Of a stretch of DNA of 64,000 nucleotides, positions 16,201 to 26,802 are shown piece after piece. A program made the translations under genes and the position numbers. This stretch comes from Eunapius fragilis (taxonomy: Eukaryota > Porifera > Demospongiae > Spongillida > Spongillidae): contig OY811986.1 of assembly GCA_963681505.1 (NCBI GenBank), forward strand, positions 6,155,738 to 6,219,737, given 5' to 3'. The first letter of the stretch is position 1, and each line of letters opens with the position of its first letter. The notes under the pieces are model-generated. The model saw only the letters and a program-made list of their open reading frames with translations, was not told where the DNA came from and ran no database searches.

Positions 16201-19200
16201 TCAACACAATCATCACACCTACCCACCCCTTCTCCCTCATTCCTCCCCTCCTCTCCTTACCTGCTTGTCTACAGGTTCCATCCCTGTCACTATGCTCCAT
16301 GGCCTCTTCAGAAGTAGTCCAAGTGCCTCTCCCCCTTCTCTGGTCACACTGGAGTGGATCATGTGTTCCACCAACACCGGGGACTTGGACTTAAGTACCT
16401 GAAGAACATCCAGATACACTGGCAGCAAGTCCGAGTCAAGGATCTTGAGAAGGGTCTCATGGACCCACAATAGAAGCCTGGATTCCTAGGTACGGAAGGA
16501 CATCGGCTTAACAGCCAACAACAAGGGCACATGAAGAAGCCAACTAGCCCTCCTGCCCAGCCAAACAACCCACAAGTGGCACAACTCTCACCATACCCAT
16601 TTCACATCAGCAAAAACCCTCCTGAACTGTCGAGCTGCCTGGTCTGTGTTTAGCCTGCGAGAGATGGCTTCATGTGGGGTCTGCATGGGAGAGATAATTT
16701 TGAATGTTTAGGGAAGCAGTATGAGAACAACTCACCCCAGCAACAGATAAACGTGCAAGGTAATCTCCATCAAGAATTTTGACCAGCTGAGAGAGAAGCA
16801 GCCTCTGCTGATAAGTACAGTCCCTCAAGGCACTAGTAAGAGGAGGAAGAGGATTAATGAGATAAACCATAACAGTTTGTGTGAAGCTCAAAGTGTACAA
16901 ACAAGTAGTACACACTAGTAAGATGAGGCGGGGTGCATGGGATGGGGGGAAACAGGTGCAGTATAACCAAGGTAGAATTAGGACACAAAACCACACATCA
17001 AGCTCCTGCATTACTAGGGCTGTGAAAGACAAAGGCAACAAACACACATGCACACAAACCCACACACATACACATACACACATACGCACATGTAGAAGGC
17101 AGATGTGTGAATCCTAACTGCATTTTGCCAAAGCTAGCCCCACGCCATATCAAATACACTATTCAAGTACATTCCCAAACGAGAGCATTCCTTCCCTCCC
17201 AAAATGAATTCGGTTCTGGGACAACCAACGTGTTTTGCCAGGGAATGGGCAAACAACAGATAGGACACCTGGGTATCCCACGGGAATGGGCAAACAACAG
17301 ATAGGACTGTAACTGGGTATCACACGGGACGGAGCATACAAGATAAGACACCTGGGTATCACATGGGATGGAGGATAGGACTGTACCTGGGTATCACATG
17401 GGACGGAGCATACAACAGATAGGACACCTGGGTATCACGTGGGACAGATAGGACACCTGGGTATCACATGAGACAGATAGGGACACCTGGGTATCATGAT
17501 GTACACAATAAACACGTAGTACTTAGCACAATGCAACATTCCATCGACGACATTCCATCACTTGGTACACAGGTTTCATGAGTGTTACGACTTTACAGGA
17601 CACAATAAATTATCAGTTACCAGACGCAACTAAATGTTCCATAACTTCACTGTCATAGAAAATGCATTTATAGTTTCAGGGCACTTCCAAGTCTGCGTCT
17701 GCTTATGAATTACAGGACCCAGACTATATGCCTGCAAGGCATACTTTTCGGATCCAAGTCACATCAGTGATAATGTCACATTGTACAACGGGGGAAACAT
17801 CAAAGTCATCACAATATGGCTAAGATCAGGATTTCCATCACATTGCAAAACTTTTCACATAACGTGTTATCTTTTTAACATGTTTTATCTTTTTGTTTTA
17901 CATCACTGTTCCCCATCTCCCCCTCCCCCCACTGTTCCCCATCTCCCCCTCCCCCCAATTATGATACATTACATGCAGTGCATAATGCCAGGACACTTGC
18001 TGTCCCACAAAACATCTACCCATGCGGATCCTCTCCTCCCCTTCCCTCTGTCCGATTTTCAATCATGATTGCACAATGTAGTGGGAATATTATCAGAATG
18101 TAGCGTTATGGATGTGGCAGGTGATAGGACCATGTGGTCCATAACCATATCAGTGCCAACAGTTACAGATGAACAGGTGGGGCAGCCCAGTTCTGTGGTT
18201 ATACTCAATATTGCGGGCACAGGATTCTCTCGGGCTATAACTTAAGCTGTACCGCAATATTCTGATTAAACCACACTATCACACACCTGCAGTACTCATT
18301 ACTGTGCTGAGGTGGTTGCAAGTTTCAACCAAAATCATCGTACTGTGTAGCATCTCCAATGATTCTTCATTTCTTATCTTTAGCTTCGAGGCTGGCAGAT
18401 TATACATATTTTCCATTATAACCTCAATAAGCAGCACTACATATAGGTCCCTCCTCCTCCGTACCACCAAAAATGTGCATATCCCAGTAAGCATGAACAC
18501 TTCTGCAAACCTTTTTCTAAATCATGCATTATTTCCTAAAATGCAGAATAGTGGTCACAGTTTCAAAGATACAATAGTTTTTTTTTTCTACAGGGGTGGG
18601 GAAGGGGAGGAGGCATTATACTTCACTGTATTTGATAACCTGAATAAGCAATTTCAGTAATCTTATAGTGGAAGTATTTAAAGACAAAACCAAGGCTTGT
18701 GCGTAATAGATAATAATTCCTTTAACTGATGCTGGCACAGCTCCAACTTTAGGTGCGATTCTAATCACAGTAACCTTCTTTCAGACACATCTCTTGAACA
18801 CATCCTAGATACATTCAGTACAGAACAACTTCAATACATGTATATTTGCACCCAAAACACATAAATAATTGTAAAAGCATCAAGCCCCCACCCCCCCCCC
18901 TCACTCTGCCATCCTGATTGAAAAAAAGAAAAGGCTAGTGCTTATTAAACGTATGTATCTCATAACATTTTAATGTCGAAAATGGTCACAGAAGTGTTAA
19001 CAACCATTACAGAGATACACATGTTTATACATGAGCCATTTTTTCTTTAAAGTGGGGAGAGAGGGGGACTTGTATGTGATATTCTATGGTACATTCAGTG
19101 TGAAATAAGACAACCATTTGGCCAACAATTATTTAAAATTTTAACATAATAAACATAACCAGTCATTAAATGAAAACTCATAGCTGAAGTCTAAAGGAAG

Positions 19201-22200
19201 GGAGGACCTGCTAAGGATGGCATTGGACCTGGCCAGAAATGGCTCTATAGGCTGCCCAGATGGTCATATAGGCTGCTCAGATGGCCATATATAGGCTGCT
19301 CAGATGGCCATATAGGCTGCTCAGATGGCCATATATAGGCTGCTCAGATGGCCATATAGGCTGCTCGGATGGTCATATAGGCTGCTCAGATGGCCATATA
19401 TAGGCTGCTCAGATGGCCATATAGGCTGCCCAGATGGCCATATATAGGCTGCCCAGATGGCCATATATAGGCTGCTCAAATGGCCATACAGGCTGCCCAG
19501 ATGGCCATATAGGCTGCCCAGATGGCCATATAGGCTGCTCAGATGGCCATACAGGCTGCTCAGATGGCCATACAGGCTGCCCAGATGGCCATATAGGCTG
19601 CTCAGATGGCCATATATAGGCTGCCCAGATGGCCATATATAGGCTGCTCAGATGGCCATATAGGCTGCTCAGATGGCCATATATAGGCTGCTCAGATGGC
19701 CATATATAGGCTGCCCAGATGGCCATATATAGGCTGCTCAGATGGCCATATAGGCTGCTCAGATGGCCATATATAGGCTGCTCAGATGGCCATATAGGCT
19801 GCTTAACCTATGTGATTTACGATTTTTAATTCCTCTGTAATAATGTATTCCATGTTCAATTTATTGTCTGAATTTTTAGTATAACTAACCATTCTATTTA
19901 AAATTGTCAAAACTACGATTTTTGAATGCGTGTTCACTATTGTTATATGACCGATGAGTACAATTGATAATATGTATGTGCGTGCATCAATTTATTATTA
20001 CAATTGAAGGGGTTGGGGGCAAAAAATAAACAAATAAATATCACACATCTTAAAAGTTCTAAAATTAAGACCAGGTTCCCCCCTCCCCTTACAGACAAGC
20101 CCATTTTGCGGCCAGAATTCTTATTTACGCCAAATGATAATGATGATAGCATGTAAGCTAAATGCTTGCACACATACACAAGATGAAAACGATTAAGCCA
20201 TGTAGCATCTGTCTGGTTGCTTGCTCACACAAAGAGACCTGAGGTTCAAGTAGCTATTTCACTAACAACGCTGGCTCTAAGTAGAGTAGTTATGAATGGA
20301 CAAGTGATAAAAACATTCTCTATATGCGAGAAGGTTGGTGGTATATAGGAATCAAAGGCGGTGGTGGTGTAAAAAGCAAGGGAACAAGGCTTGCGATTGA
20401 AAAGGAAAAATGAAATAGACCTATATTAGCAGCATGTCGTCATGTTTAACTGTGTGTGCTAATATAGGTCTATTTCATTTTTCCTTTTCAATCGCAAGCC
20501 TTGTTCCCTTGCTTTTTACACCACCACCGCCTTTGATTCCTATATACCACCAACCTTCTCGCATAGAGAATGTTTCTATCACTTGTTTCCTACATTTTTT
20601 GGTGGATTTAGTATTGTATTTAGTTCTTGAAACTTATATACCCATGTAGCAAGAATGTCAAATGACAGTTTTATTTTAGAATCTCGTGGCCATGCAATTT
20701 TTTGAGGTGTGGGTGTACCATTAAAGCACACAGTATTACTATTTAAACTGTAAGTACCACTTACAGCTAATAAAACCCAGGAGCGTGTCATCTTATATAT
20801 CCTGGATCAGGATATACTGCTGTATATTCTGGACCAGGATATTGAATGGATGATTAGTGCTTGCCTTTAATTAGGCAGCCATTGCTTTGCAACAACATGT
20901 AGATTTCATTGTTCACTGAATGAAGCTCTGCCCATTGCAACAACTGCAGCTCTGCCCATTGCAACAACTGAAGCTCTGCCCATTGCAACAACTGAAGCTG
21001 TGCCCATTGCAACAACTGAAGCTGTGCCCATTGCAACAACTGAAGCTCTGCCCATTGCAACAACTGAAGCTCTGCCCATTGCAACAACTGAAGCTCTGCC
21101 CATTGCAACAACTGAAGCTGTGCCCATTGCAACAACTGAAGCTGTGCCCATTGCAACAACTGAAGCTCTGCCCATTGCAACAACTGAAGCTCTGCCCATT
21201 GCAACAACTGCAGCTCTGCCCATTGCAACAACTGAAGCTCTGCCCATTGCAACAACTGAAGCTCTGCCCATTGCAACAACTGAAGCTCTGCCCATTGCAA
21301 CAAATGAAGCTCTGCCCATTGCAACAACTGAAGCTCTGCCCATTGCAACAACTGAAGCTCTGCCCATTGCAACAACTGAAGCTCTGCCCATTGCAACAAC
21401 TGAAGCTCTGCCCATTGCAACAACTGCAGCTCTGCCCATTGCAACAACTGAAGCTCTGCCCATTGCAACAACTGAAGCTCTGCCCATTGCAACAACTGAA
21501 GCTCTGCCCATTGCAACAACTGCAGCTCTGCCCATTGCAACAACTGAAGCTCTGCCCATTGCAACAACTGAAGCTCTGCCCATTGCAACAACTGAAGCTC
21601 TGCCCATTGCAACAAATGAAGCTCTGCCCATTGCAACAACTGAAGCTCTGCCCATTGCAACAACTGAAGCTCTGCCCATTGCAACAACTGAAGCTCTGCC
21701 CATTGCAACAACTGAAGCTCTGCCCATTGCAACAACTGCAGCTCTGCCCATTGCAACAACTGAAGCTCTGCCCATTGCAACAACTGAAGCTCTGCCCATT
21801 GCAACAACTGAATAGTTTGCACATTGGTTGTGCATATATCAACCACATGATGATAACCCCTCCCACAATACGGAGGAATAATACAGAATCACCATTGATG
21901 GGCAGGTAAAGCCCCACAGTAGTGAAATTTTCTAATTCATTAATGCCCAACACTCTCCCAAACTTTGACACCTCATAACCTTTTTTTTTTTTGAACCATA
22001 ACCCCCCTGAAAAACGAATAGTATAATCGCTCTACCAGGTTAGTATACGGAAAGAAAATTACGATTACACTGAATGTGGGTAATGGATTATTAGCGCATG
22101 TGCACTAACACCCTGGTAAAGAATACCAGGCTGTTTCTACAGGTGGACATTCATGATGTCATAAGCTACATTATAATTATATACATTATAACATAATAAC

Positions 22201-24912
22201 ATTATAACACTATAACACTATAACATAACATAACATACAGTCTACCCTCGATAGTGTCCGCTTTGATACAGTCCACCCGCGATAATGCCCGCTATTTTTC
22301 TCTTGCCAACCAACCCTTCGTAAGCTAAACTTCGCATCGCTACTATCCGTTTGTCCTACAGTCCACTATTTTGGGAGCTCCCATAGACTGGACTGTATTG
22401 AGGGTAGACGGTACATTATAACATAACATACATTATAACATAATTATTGTATTGTGGATTATGAATGCAGATGACCTAACCAATCCACTCAATCTATTGT
22501 TGCTATAGATACTAACACATGAAAGAACAAAGGTATGACATAAACATTAATATTTTTTCATTAACTGCTCAATTCTATGTCTAAAATGAATTCAAAATGC
22601 CAAATTCAAAATACTGCACCAAAAGGATTCTATAATTCCAAAGCAAAACTTCAACACAAGGACTTTGGACCTTGCATAACAAATAACAACTTCATTCAAA
22701 TTAGCAAAATTGTGCTAGTAATGACAGTTGACAATGCAATTTAGTGTAGCATTACCAATTCCATCACATGGAGTTAAGCAACAGTGGGTTAGTTAATTAA
22801 TGTAGTTATATTATTACGATTGCAAAACAAATTGACACAGTGCAGCTCTCCATAAATTACAGTGATGACAAGTGATGTACATATAATGGTTACTGAACTT
22901 TTCCTTTGCACCAAGGTTCTCAACAAACTGCACCCCATTCAACGTGTGCCTGAATCAATGCACTTGCACAGCTATATCTTCAGATGGGTTAAGTAAAAAT
23001 TAACATACAAATCAATAGCAACAGACTCCTCTACGTATCTACCACTTTAAGGTGTTGATAATATTGAAGACCAGACAATATTTTCAGCCTGCCAACCACA
23101 CAGCCCCCAAAACAGTAATGACTATCAGTATGACAGATGTGAATCAGCAATGTTGCTTCCCGATCGAAGTGTTTGGGCTTTTACTTTTGCTACAGTAACC
23201 CCAGAATATGACTGGCTGCTCAGAGGATACTAAACCGTTGCTGTAAAGAGGGACCTAACGTAATTTGTATAACCTTTTCTGTACCTTATGTACACGACAA
23301 TCGTTACGAAAGTTGTGAAGCGAAACGTTCTAGCAATTTTACCGGCACTTATACATTAAGTAGCAAATGACACCCTCACTTCTGTACATGACACCCTCAC
23401 CTCAGTACACCACACTCTCACTTCAGTACACTACACCCTCATTTCAGTACATGACACCCACTACTGTACATCATGATACCTTCCCTTCAGTACATCATGA
23501 CACCCTCACTTCACAATATCATCTACATCACATCCTCACTTCGGTACACAACACTCTGCCATGACACTAACTTCTGTATATCACAACAACCTCAATACCT
23601 CCCATCACCCTCAATACCTCCCATCACCCTCAATACCTCCCATCACCCTCAATACCTCCCATCATCACCCTCAATACCTCACATCATCACCTTCAATACC
23701 TCACATCATCACCCTCAATACCTCCCACACCCTCAATACCTCCCATCACCCTCAATACCTCCCATCACCCTCAATACCTCCTATCACCCTCAATACCTCC
23801 CATCATCACCCTCAATACCTCACATCATCACCCTCAATACCTCACACCATCACCCTCAATACCTCATATCATCACCCTCAATACCTTCCATCATTACCCT
23901 CAATACCTCACATCATCACCCTCAATACCTCCCATCACCCTCAATACCTCACATCATCACCCTCAATACCTCCCATCATCACCCTCAATACCTCACATCA
24001 TCACCCTCAATACCCCATCACCCTCAATACCTCCCATCACCCTCAATACCCCCCATCACCCTCAATACCTCCCATCACCCTCAATACCTCCCATCACCCT
24101 CAATACCTCCCATCCCCCTCAAATATCCTCTGATACTCACACTGCAATACACAATGAAAACAGCATGACGGACACCACACAGTCATTACAACTGGCTGCA
24201 GCTGCCTGTCTAGATACACAACCCTCTGAGGTAACTTAAGCTGTATTCAAGCAGCACTCTTAGAAAACTGTTTGCTTTTAAACCAAATAAAAAGGTGTTG
24301 CAGAATACACACAGGTCCTCTACAACTTCATCTGTACAATGGCCTGAATTTTTAATTACGCGTACATTTCGACTGCACGCGTGAGCTTTGATGCTCCTTC
24401 TGCGTTAGGTCCCTTTTCACTGCCGTATATATCTGCAGAGTGCATTGCCAGATAATTAAAACTAAGCTACAATCCTGGCAAGGAGCAGCCACATATCAAG
24501 TTACTGACTGTGCAGCTAACAATTGCATGGATATTACTCCCGCTGTTCATTCCCTAATTAATGCCCAACACACAAAAACTTGCCTTTCCATCATGGCTTC
24601 GCTGCTCATAGCTGGAACTTTTACTAGGTTCACGTGCCTTGCACATTCCATCATTACGCAGTACACTTTCGGCCTGTCGTATGGCAAATATGGCGTCCGG
24701 TCTACTTTTTCCACATCTACCACTACTTCGTCGTCTACTAGTACGGGGATGCTTTCTTCGCTACTTGACCTCTGGAGGAGCTCAGGGAAAAGGAAGCAAG
24801 TTGGAAACGCATCCGCGTAGGTAGACCGAAAAGGTGTGTGTCTGGCATAGCAATGCTCCTCCGCAATTTGTAACGGTGGCGACTTGCCTTTATCACACAA
24901 CACCGATGCCAT
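10208..24912 (-). CDS. KANSL3: KANSL3, NSL histone acetyltransferase complex subunit 3
   Basis: KANSL3/NSL3 is a chromatin regulator acting with KAT8/MOF. Exons in transcript order: 24912-24584, 16832-16736, 16680-16597, 16485-16261, 16008-15793, 14183-14121, 13679-13605, 13037-12948, 11981-11919 and 10903-10208, together 1938 nt in frame, 645 residues (human about 904). Matches to human from memory: YDRPKVYCVMMECARHV, LVKILDGDYLARL, YLDVLQVLKSKSPVLVEHM, EALGLLLKRPW, WHSQLSSLGKVYPI, PIVLIGWSVGARLACK, TPTIFVVGSGSL, LVVVGGGDDL, VTQSIVDRLI. The core is alpha/beta-hydrolase-like. Here the elbow reads GWSVG, while the usual catalytic His position reads as Asp. The C-terminal exon is low-complexity (Ser, Pro, Asn runs). 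Intron 1 (about 7.75 kb) uses a GC donor (AAAG|GCAAGT). The gene shares a 167-bp divergent promoter with BNIP3. An extra small exon in intron 1 cannot be excluded. Confidence 0.92.
12100..12175. repeat. CCACCCACCTCCCACCACC repeat in a KANSL3 intron
   Basis: Short pyrimidine-rich tandem units, followed by a (CA)n tract at about 12240-12285. Intronic, between exons 9 and 8. Confidence 0.7.
13790..14112. repeat. 31-32-bp minisatellite, about 10 copies
   Basis: Units of ACAATGGCTCAATGCTCCCT plus ATCTCCATCC variants in a KANSL3 intron, ending just before the exon at 14121-14183. Open frames across it are repeat artefacts. Confidence 0.9.
14196..14275. repeat. (GGGA)n/(GAGA)n purine tract
   Basis: A nearly pure purine run of GAGGGAGGGAGAGAGGG units next to the exon at 14121-14183. 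On the KANSL3 strand it is the polypyrimidine tract upstream of that exon's acceptor. Confidence 0.85.
14517..14710. repeat. 24-bp minisatellite, about 8 copies
   Basis: The unit CTCCACATGTAACTAGCTGT plus ATAC/ATGC recurs every 24 bp in a KANSL3 intron. Copies are very uniform, so expansion is recent. Confidence 0.92.
15371..15691. repeat. 29-bp minisatellite, 11 copies
   Basis: Units contain CATGGCCCAGTGTACAGCAA and repeat at exactly 29 bp, almost without mismatch. It lies in a KANSL3 intron just 3' (on the + strand) of a partial GATGTGCATCACATG duplication. Confidence 0.94.
16091..16176. repeat. Small hairpin element with GTAACATGTTGCATGC-type arms
   Basis: The left arm (ACTGGGTAACATGTTGCATG) pairs with the right arm (GCATGCAACATTGTTGCCTGG). 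A related half-copy (ACTAGGCAACATGTTGCGTG) occurs near 6775, whose own partner CTAGTGTATGG is near 6839. Probably tiny non-autonomous elements in the 80-bp range. Confidence 0.5.
17240..17500. repeat. Irregular minisatellite, GATAGGACACCTGGGTATCA unit
   Basis: About eight to ten imperfect units of variable length (roughly 25-47 bp) in KANSL3 intron 1, mixing ATAGGACACCTGGGTATCAC and ATGGGACGGAGCATACAA blocks. Confidence 0.85.
19238..19803. repeat. 22/26-bp minisatellite, about 24 copies
   Basis: The unit GGCTGCTCAGATGGCCATAT occurs with or without an extra ATAT, giving two unit lengths. CCC/CTC variants are interspersed. It lies in KANSL3 intron 1. Frames read through it on both strands are artefacts. 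Confidence 0.93.
20300..20586. mobile_element. Young foldback MITE with near-perfect arms of about 130 bp
   Basis: ACAAGTGATAAAAACATTCTC at the left end returns inverted at the right end (GAATGTTTCTATCACTTGT). The arms run through GGTTGGTGGTATATAGGAAT, GCAAGGGAACAAGGCTTGCG and AATAGACCTATATTAGCA, differing by only about three changes, around a centre of about 30 bp. No coding capacity, so mobility would need a transposase from elsewhere. Same family as 1018-1294 and 6174-6432. It lies in KANSL3 intron 1. Confidence 0.92.
20588..20791 (-). other. Unassigned open stretch abutting the MITE
   Basis: A minus-strand open frame reads with ordinary amino-acid mix (for example PRDSKIKLSFDILATWVYKF) right up to the MITE edge. 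I do not recognise it. It could be a small exon, a remnant of an older element or chance in AT-rich DNA. Confidence 0.2.
20927..21812. repeat. 24-bp minisatellite, about 37 copies
   Basis: The unit is CTCTGCCCATTGCAACAACT plus GAAG, with GTG, GCAG and AATG variants. Because 24 is a multiple of 3 and the unit lacks stops in most frames, open frames of 270-350 codons appear on both strands. Flanks do not look coding. It lies in KANSL3 intron 1. Confidence 0.96.
22238..22411. mobile_element. Short Tc1/mariner- or Tigger/pogo-like MITE
   Basis: The left end CAGTCTACCCTCGATAGTGTCC is mirrored by the right end GGACTGTATTGAGGGTAGACGG, and TA dinucleotides flank both ends. About 174 bp, no open frame. 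The TIR style and TA target resemble pogo/Tigger non-autonomous elements. The family assignment is by resemblance only. It sits in a TATAACATAACA-rich stretch. Confidence 0.65.
23350..24120. repeat. CATCACCCTCAATACCTCC minisatellite and related direct repeats
   Basis: From 23365 units of about 25 bp (TACACCACACTCTCACTTCAG type) grade at about 23582 into dozens of 15-18-bp CCCTCAATACCTCCCATCA units. Translated frames rich in NTSHHPQYLP are repeat artefacts. It lies in KANSL3 intron 1. Confidence 0.93.
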
Positions 24913-25079
24913 GTCCGCTTTTTTTTTGCGCTTATTTTCCTACTACTGTGCGATTATTTAGAAGCATTTGTTCCGCTTTTCCTATTCAATATTTTTCCAA
25001 TAGTACCGTGCGATTATTTAGAAGCCTTTGTTCGCTTGGCAGTTCTCTTTCTCTTGGTACACATATACAATTTGTTCAC
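24913..25079. promoter_or_regulatory. Divergent promoter between KANSL3 and BNIP3
   Basis: Only 167 bp separate the KANSL3 ATG (minus) and BNIP3 ATG (plus). It contains a duplicated stretch: GTGCGATTATTTAGAAGC occurs near 24950 and again near 25009, each followed by TTTGTTC. Bidirectional control is inferred from spacing. Confidence 0.6.
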
Positions 25080-26288
25080 ATGGAAAAACCTACTAGAAGG
25101 GTTCCCGAAGGCATGCGTGGTGATTGCCGCGTTGCTGCCTTGGGCCAGCTTCGCTGTTATGTAATATCTCTAATTAGACGATCCACCCACCACCGTCGAA
25201 CCGTCCTGCGTAGAATCATGGATCCAGGTCGAACAACACGCCGAAGGCACACTCACCCACAACCATAGTGTGGAAGAATTCGAGAAGCTTTTAACGGCTG
25301 CAGCCGCTGAGGAAGACGCTGATGTATTGTAAGTCTATACTAGTATCTCCATTGTGCGAACCACGGAAGTACGTACTGTACTGGGAAGATGCACCCACAT
25401 TTCCATGATAGCAAAAAAAATTATCGTTTAGCATGCGAAAGTCCAAGCTCGTTGCTGGACTTGTGCGAGTGGGAAAAGATACGTACTTCGCACAGTAAAA
25501 CAAACCTGAATGTAAAGTTACGGCCATCAAGCGTTGCACATCTGATAGGGTCCTGCCGATTGTTGGTGGTCTGAAATAGCAGGCAGGGAATGACCAGTTA
25601 GTTCACCTTGCACATGCACTTCAGACCCCAGGACCCAGTGTTTCAGGTGACCTCTGAACCCTCTCCCCCACCGCAAGAAGAAAGGGAGGAAGGGAAGGGC
25701 ATTGTTGTACTTGAGCTAAAGGAGAAGCAGTCTTTTGCCACCAGGTGGGTTTTTATGTATGATCACCAGGTGGGCTATGTGTGGGTGTTATGTATGACCA
25801 CCAGGTGGGCTATGTGTAGGTGTTATGTATGACCACCAGGTGGGCTATGCGTGGGTGTTAGGTGCGACCTATGTGTGGGTGTTATACACAACCATCAGGT
25901 GGGCTATGTGTGGGTGTTATGTATGACCACCAGGTGGTCCATCATAGCGTCCATCACATATGTGTTATGTAAACCGTTACCACTGCCAGGGAATTTCCCT
26001 ATTTGCACAAGGCAGGAGTTAGGGGACTAAGCATACGGGGCAGCTCACTGATGCGAGGGTAAGTACTTATATACTGTCTCTGCGTCCACTGCTTTAAAAT
26101 CCCATTCTTCCCATCCACCTGACATCTGAGCAGAGACCATCTCCAACAGTTGCTGCCTGTGTTGCTACTTTCACATTTAGCTATATTTGGTCTTGGGTAA
26201 GGTGGGGTTGGGGTGAAGCCACCTCATCTCGTGCACCATCCTTTGCAGGCTGTACCTGGGAAGGCAAAGTGGATTTGTGAGGCCATAA
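25080..26288 (+). CDS. BNIP3: BNIP3/BNIP3L (NIX) family mitophagy receptor
   Basis: BNIP3 proteins sit in the outer mitochondrial membrane, bind LC3/GABARAP and recruit autophagosomes. Six exons (25080-25119, 25178-25328, 25625-25744, 25990-26058, 26134-26196, 26249-26288) keep phase and total 483 nt, 160 residues (human BNIP3 194). Residues 27-31 read SWIQV, aligned with the human LIR SWVEL. VEEFEKLLTAAAAEE follows at the MEKILLDAQ position. TREFPYLHKAGVRGLSIRGS matches the BH3-like/pre-membrane region. The C-terminal helix LLPVLLLSHLAIFGLGLYLG keeps the Ser-His pair and two Gly of the human dimerising segment; the human Ala176 position is Ile here. Exons 4-6 are the surest; the first exon and its GTG|GTGATT donor are the least certain. 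It diverges from KANSL3. Confidence 0.9.
25741..25945. repeat. 35-bp minisatellite starting at the BNIP3 exon 3 donor
   Basis: Units of ACCACCAGGTGGGCTATGTG plus TGGGTGTTATGTATG recur at 35 bp (CCAGG near 25741, 25766, 25801, 25836), then become irregular. The first CAG|GTGGGT is the splice donor itself, so later units repeat a donor-like sequence. Confidence 0.9.
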
Positions 26289-26587
26289 CCTCGAGCAGGT
26301 CAAATTTAAGTCATTGTCATTTCACAGTATGACAGCACTTTGATTGTTGTGTTTGTATAGCTGTTTGTGTGGTTCAGTCTGTCAGTGCACACATGCAGTC
26401 CATCAACACTTTATTGCTGAGATATAATTTACTGCATTTGTTTCTAAATGAGATATTATTTACTGCGTTTGTTTCTACAAAAAATAGCTCTTCTCCACTA
26501 AAACAATGGAGTAGGGAAGGCTTCCTTTGGAGTTATTTCACCATCTGCGCTGCAGTGATTGATTGCATTGAGGGGGGAGGGACGTTG

Positions 26588-26635
26588 TCAAAAGTGGGAT
26601 TTGAACCCACAACACCATGTACACGGGGTACATGT
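26588..26635 (-). pseudogene. tRNA-Leu fragment (3' half)
   Basis: On the + strand TCAAAAGTGGGATTTGAACCC followed by AC copies the T-arm and acceptor 3' side of the intact tRNA-Leu copies nearby. The rest (ACACCATGTACACGGGG) matches at most the variable arm, and no 5' half follows. A truncated duplicate. Confidence 0.7.
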
Positions 26636-26683
26636 ATTGGAAGGAAAAAAAAAAAGTTATTGTGTCCAGGAAAAAAAAGTTAG

Positions 26684-26802
26684 TGTCAGAAGTGGGATTT
26701 GAACCCACGCCCATATACATGGACCAGATGGCTCGGACTCGCATTAGCGAGCAAGGTAGTTGTCCTTGAGTCTGGCGCCTTAGACCACTCGGCCACTCTG
26801 AC
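26684..26802 (-). tRNA. tRNA-Leu(CAA) with intron, copy 1
   Basis: The minus strand reads GTCAGAGTGGCCGAGTGGTC, then AAGGCGCCAGACTCAAG, an intron of about 36 nt starting GACAACTACC, TCTGG closing the anticodon stem, a long class II variable arm, and GTGGGTTCAAATCCCAC before TTCTGACA. The acceptor stem GTCAGAG/TTCTGAC pairs with one G-U. Anticodon CAA, intron after base 37 as usual for this isotype. A T-run downstream (plus-strand A-run at 26670-26678) can serve as Pol III terminator. Confidence 0.95.

Noticed and set aside
18279-18500. Minus-strand frame with a plausible donor (STVMSTAG then GTGTGT)
   Set aside because: Not needed for the KANSL3 model, no recognisable similarity, and the flanks are AT-rich; mentioned only as a candidate to test.
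20854-21971. Six overlapping open frames of 270-352 codons on both strands
   Set aside because: All are produced by a stop-free 24-bp tandem repeat; no splice or coding context supports any of them.
23473-24168. Open frames rich in NTSHHPQYLP repeats
   Set aside because: Translation of the CCCTCAATACCTCC minisatellite inside a KANSL3 intron.
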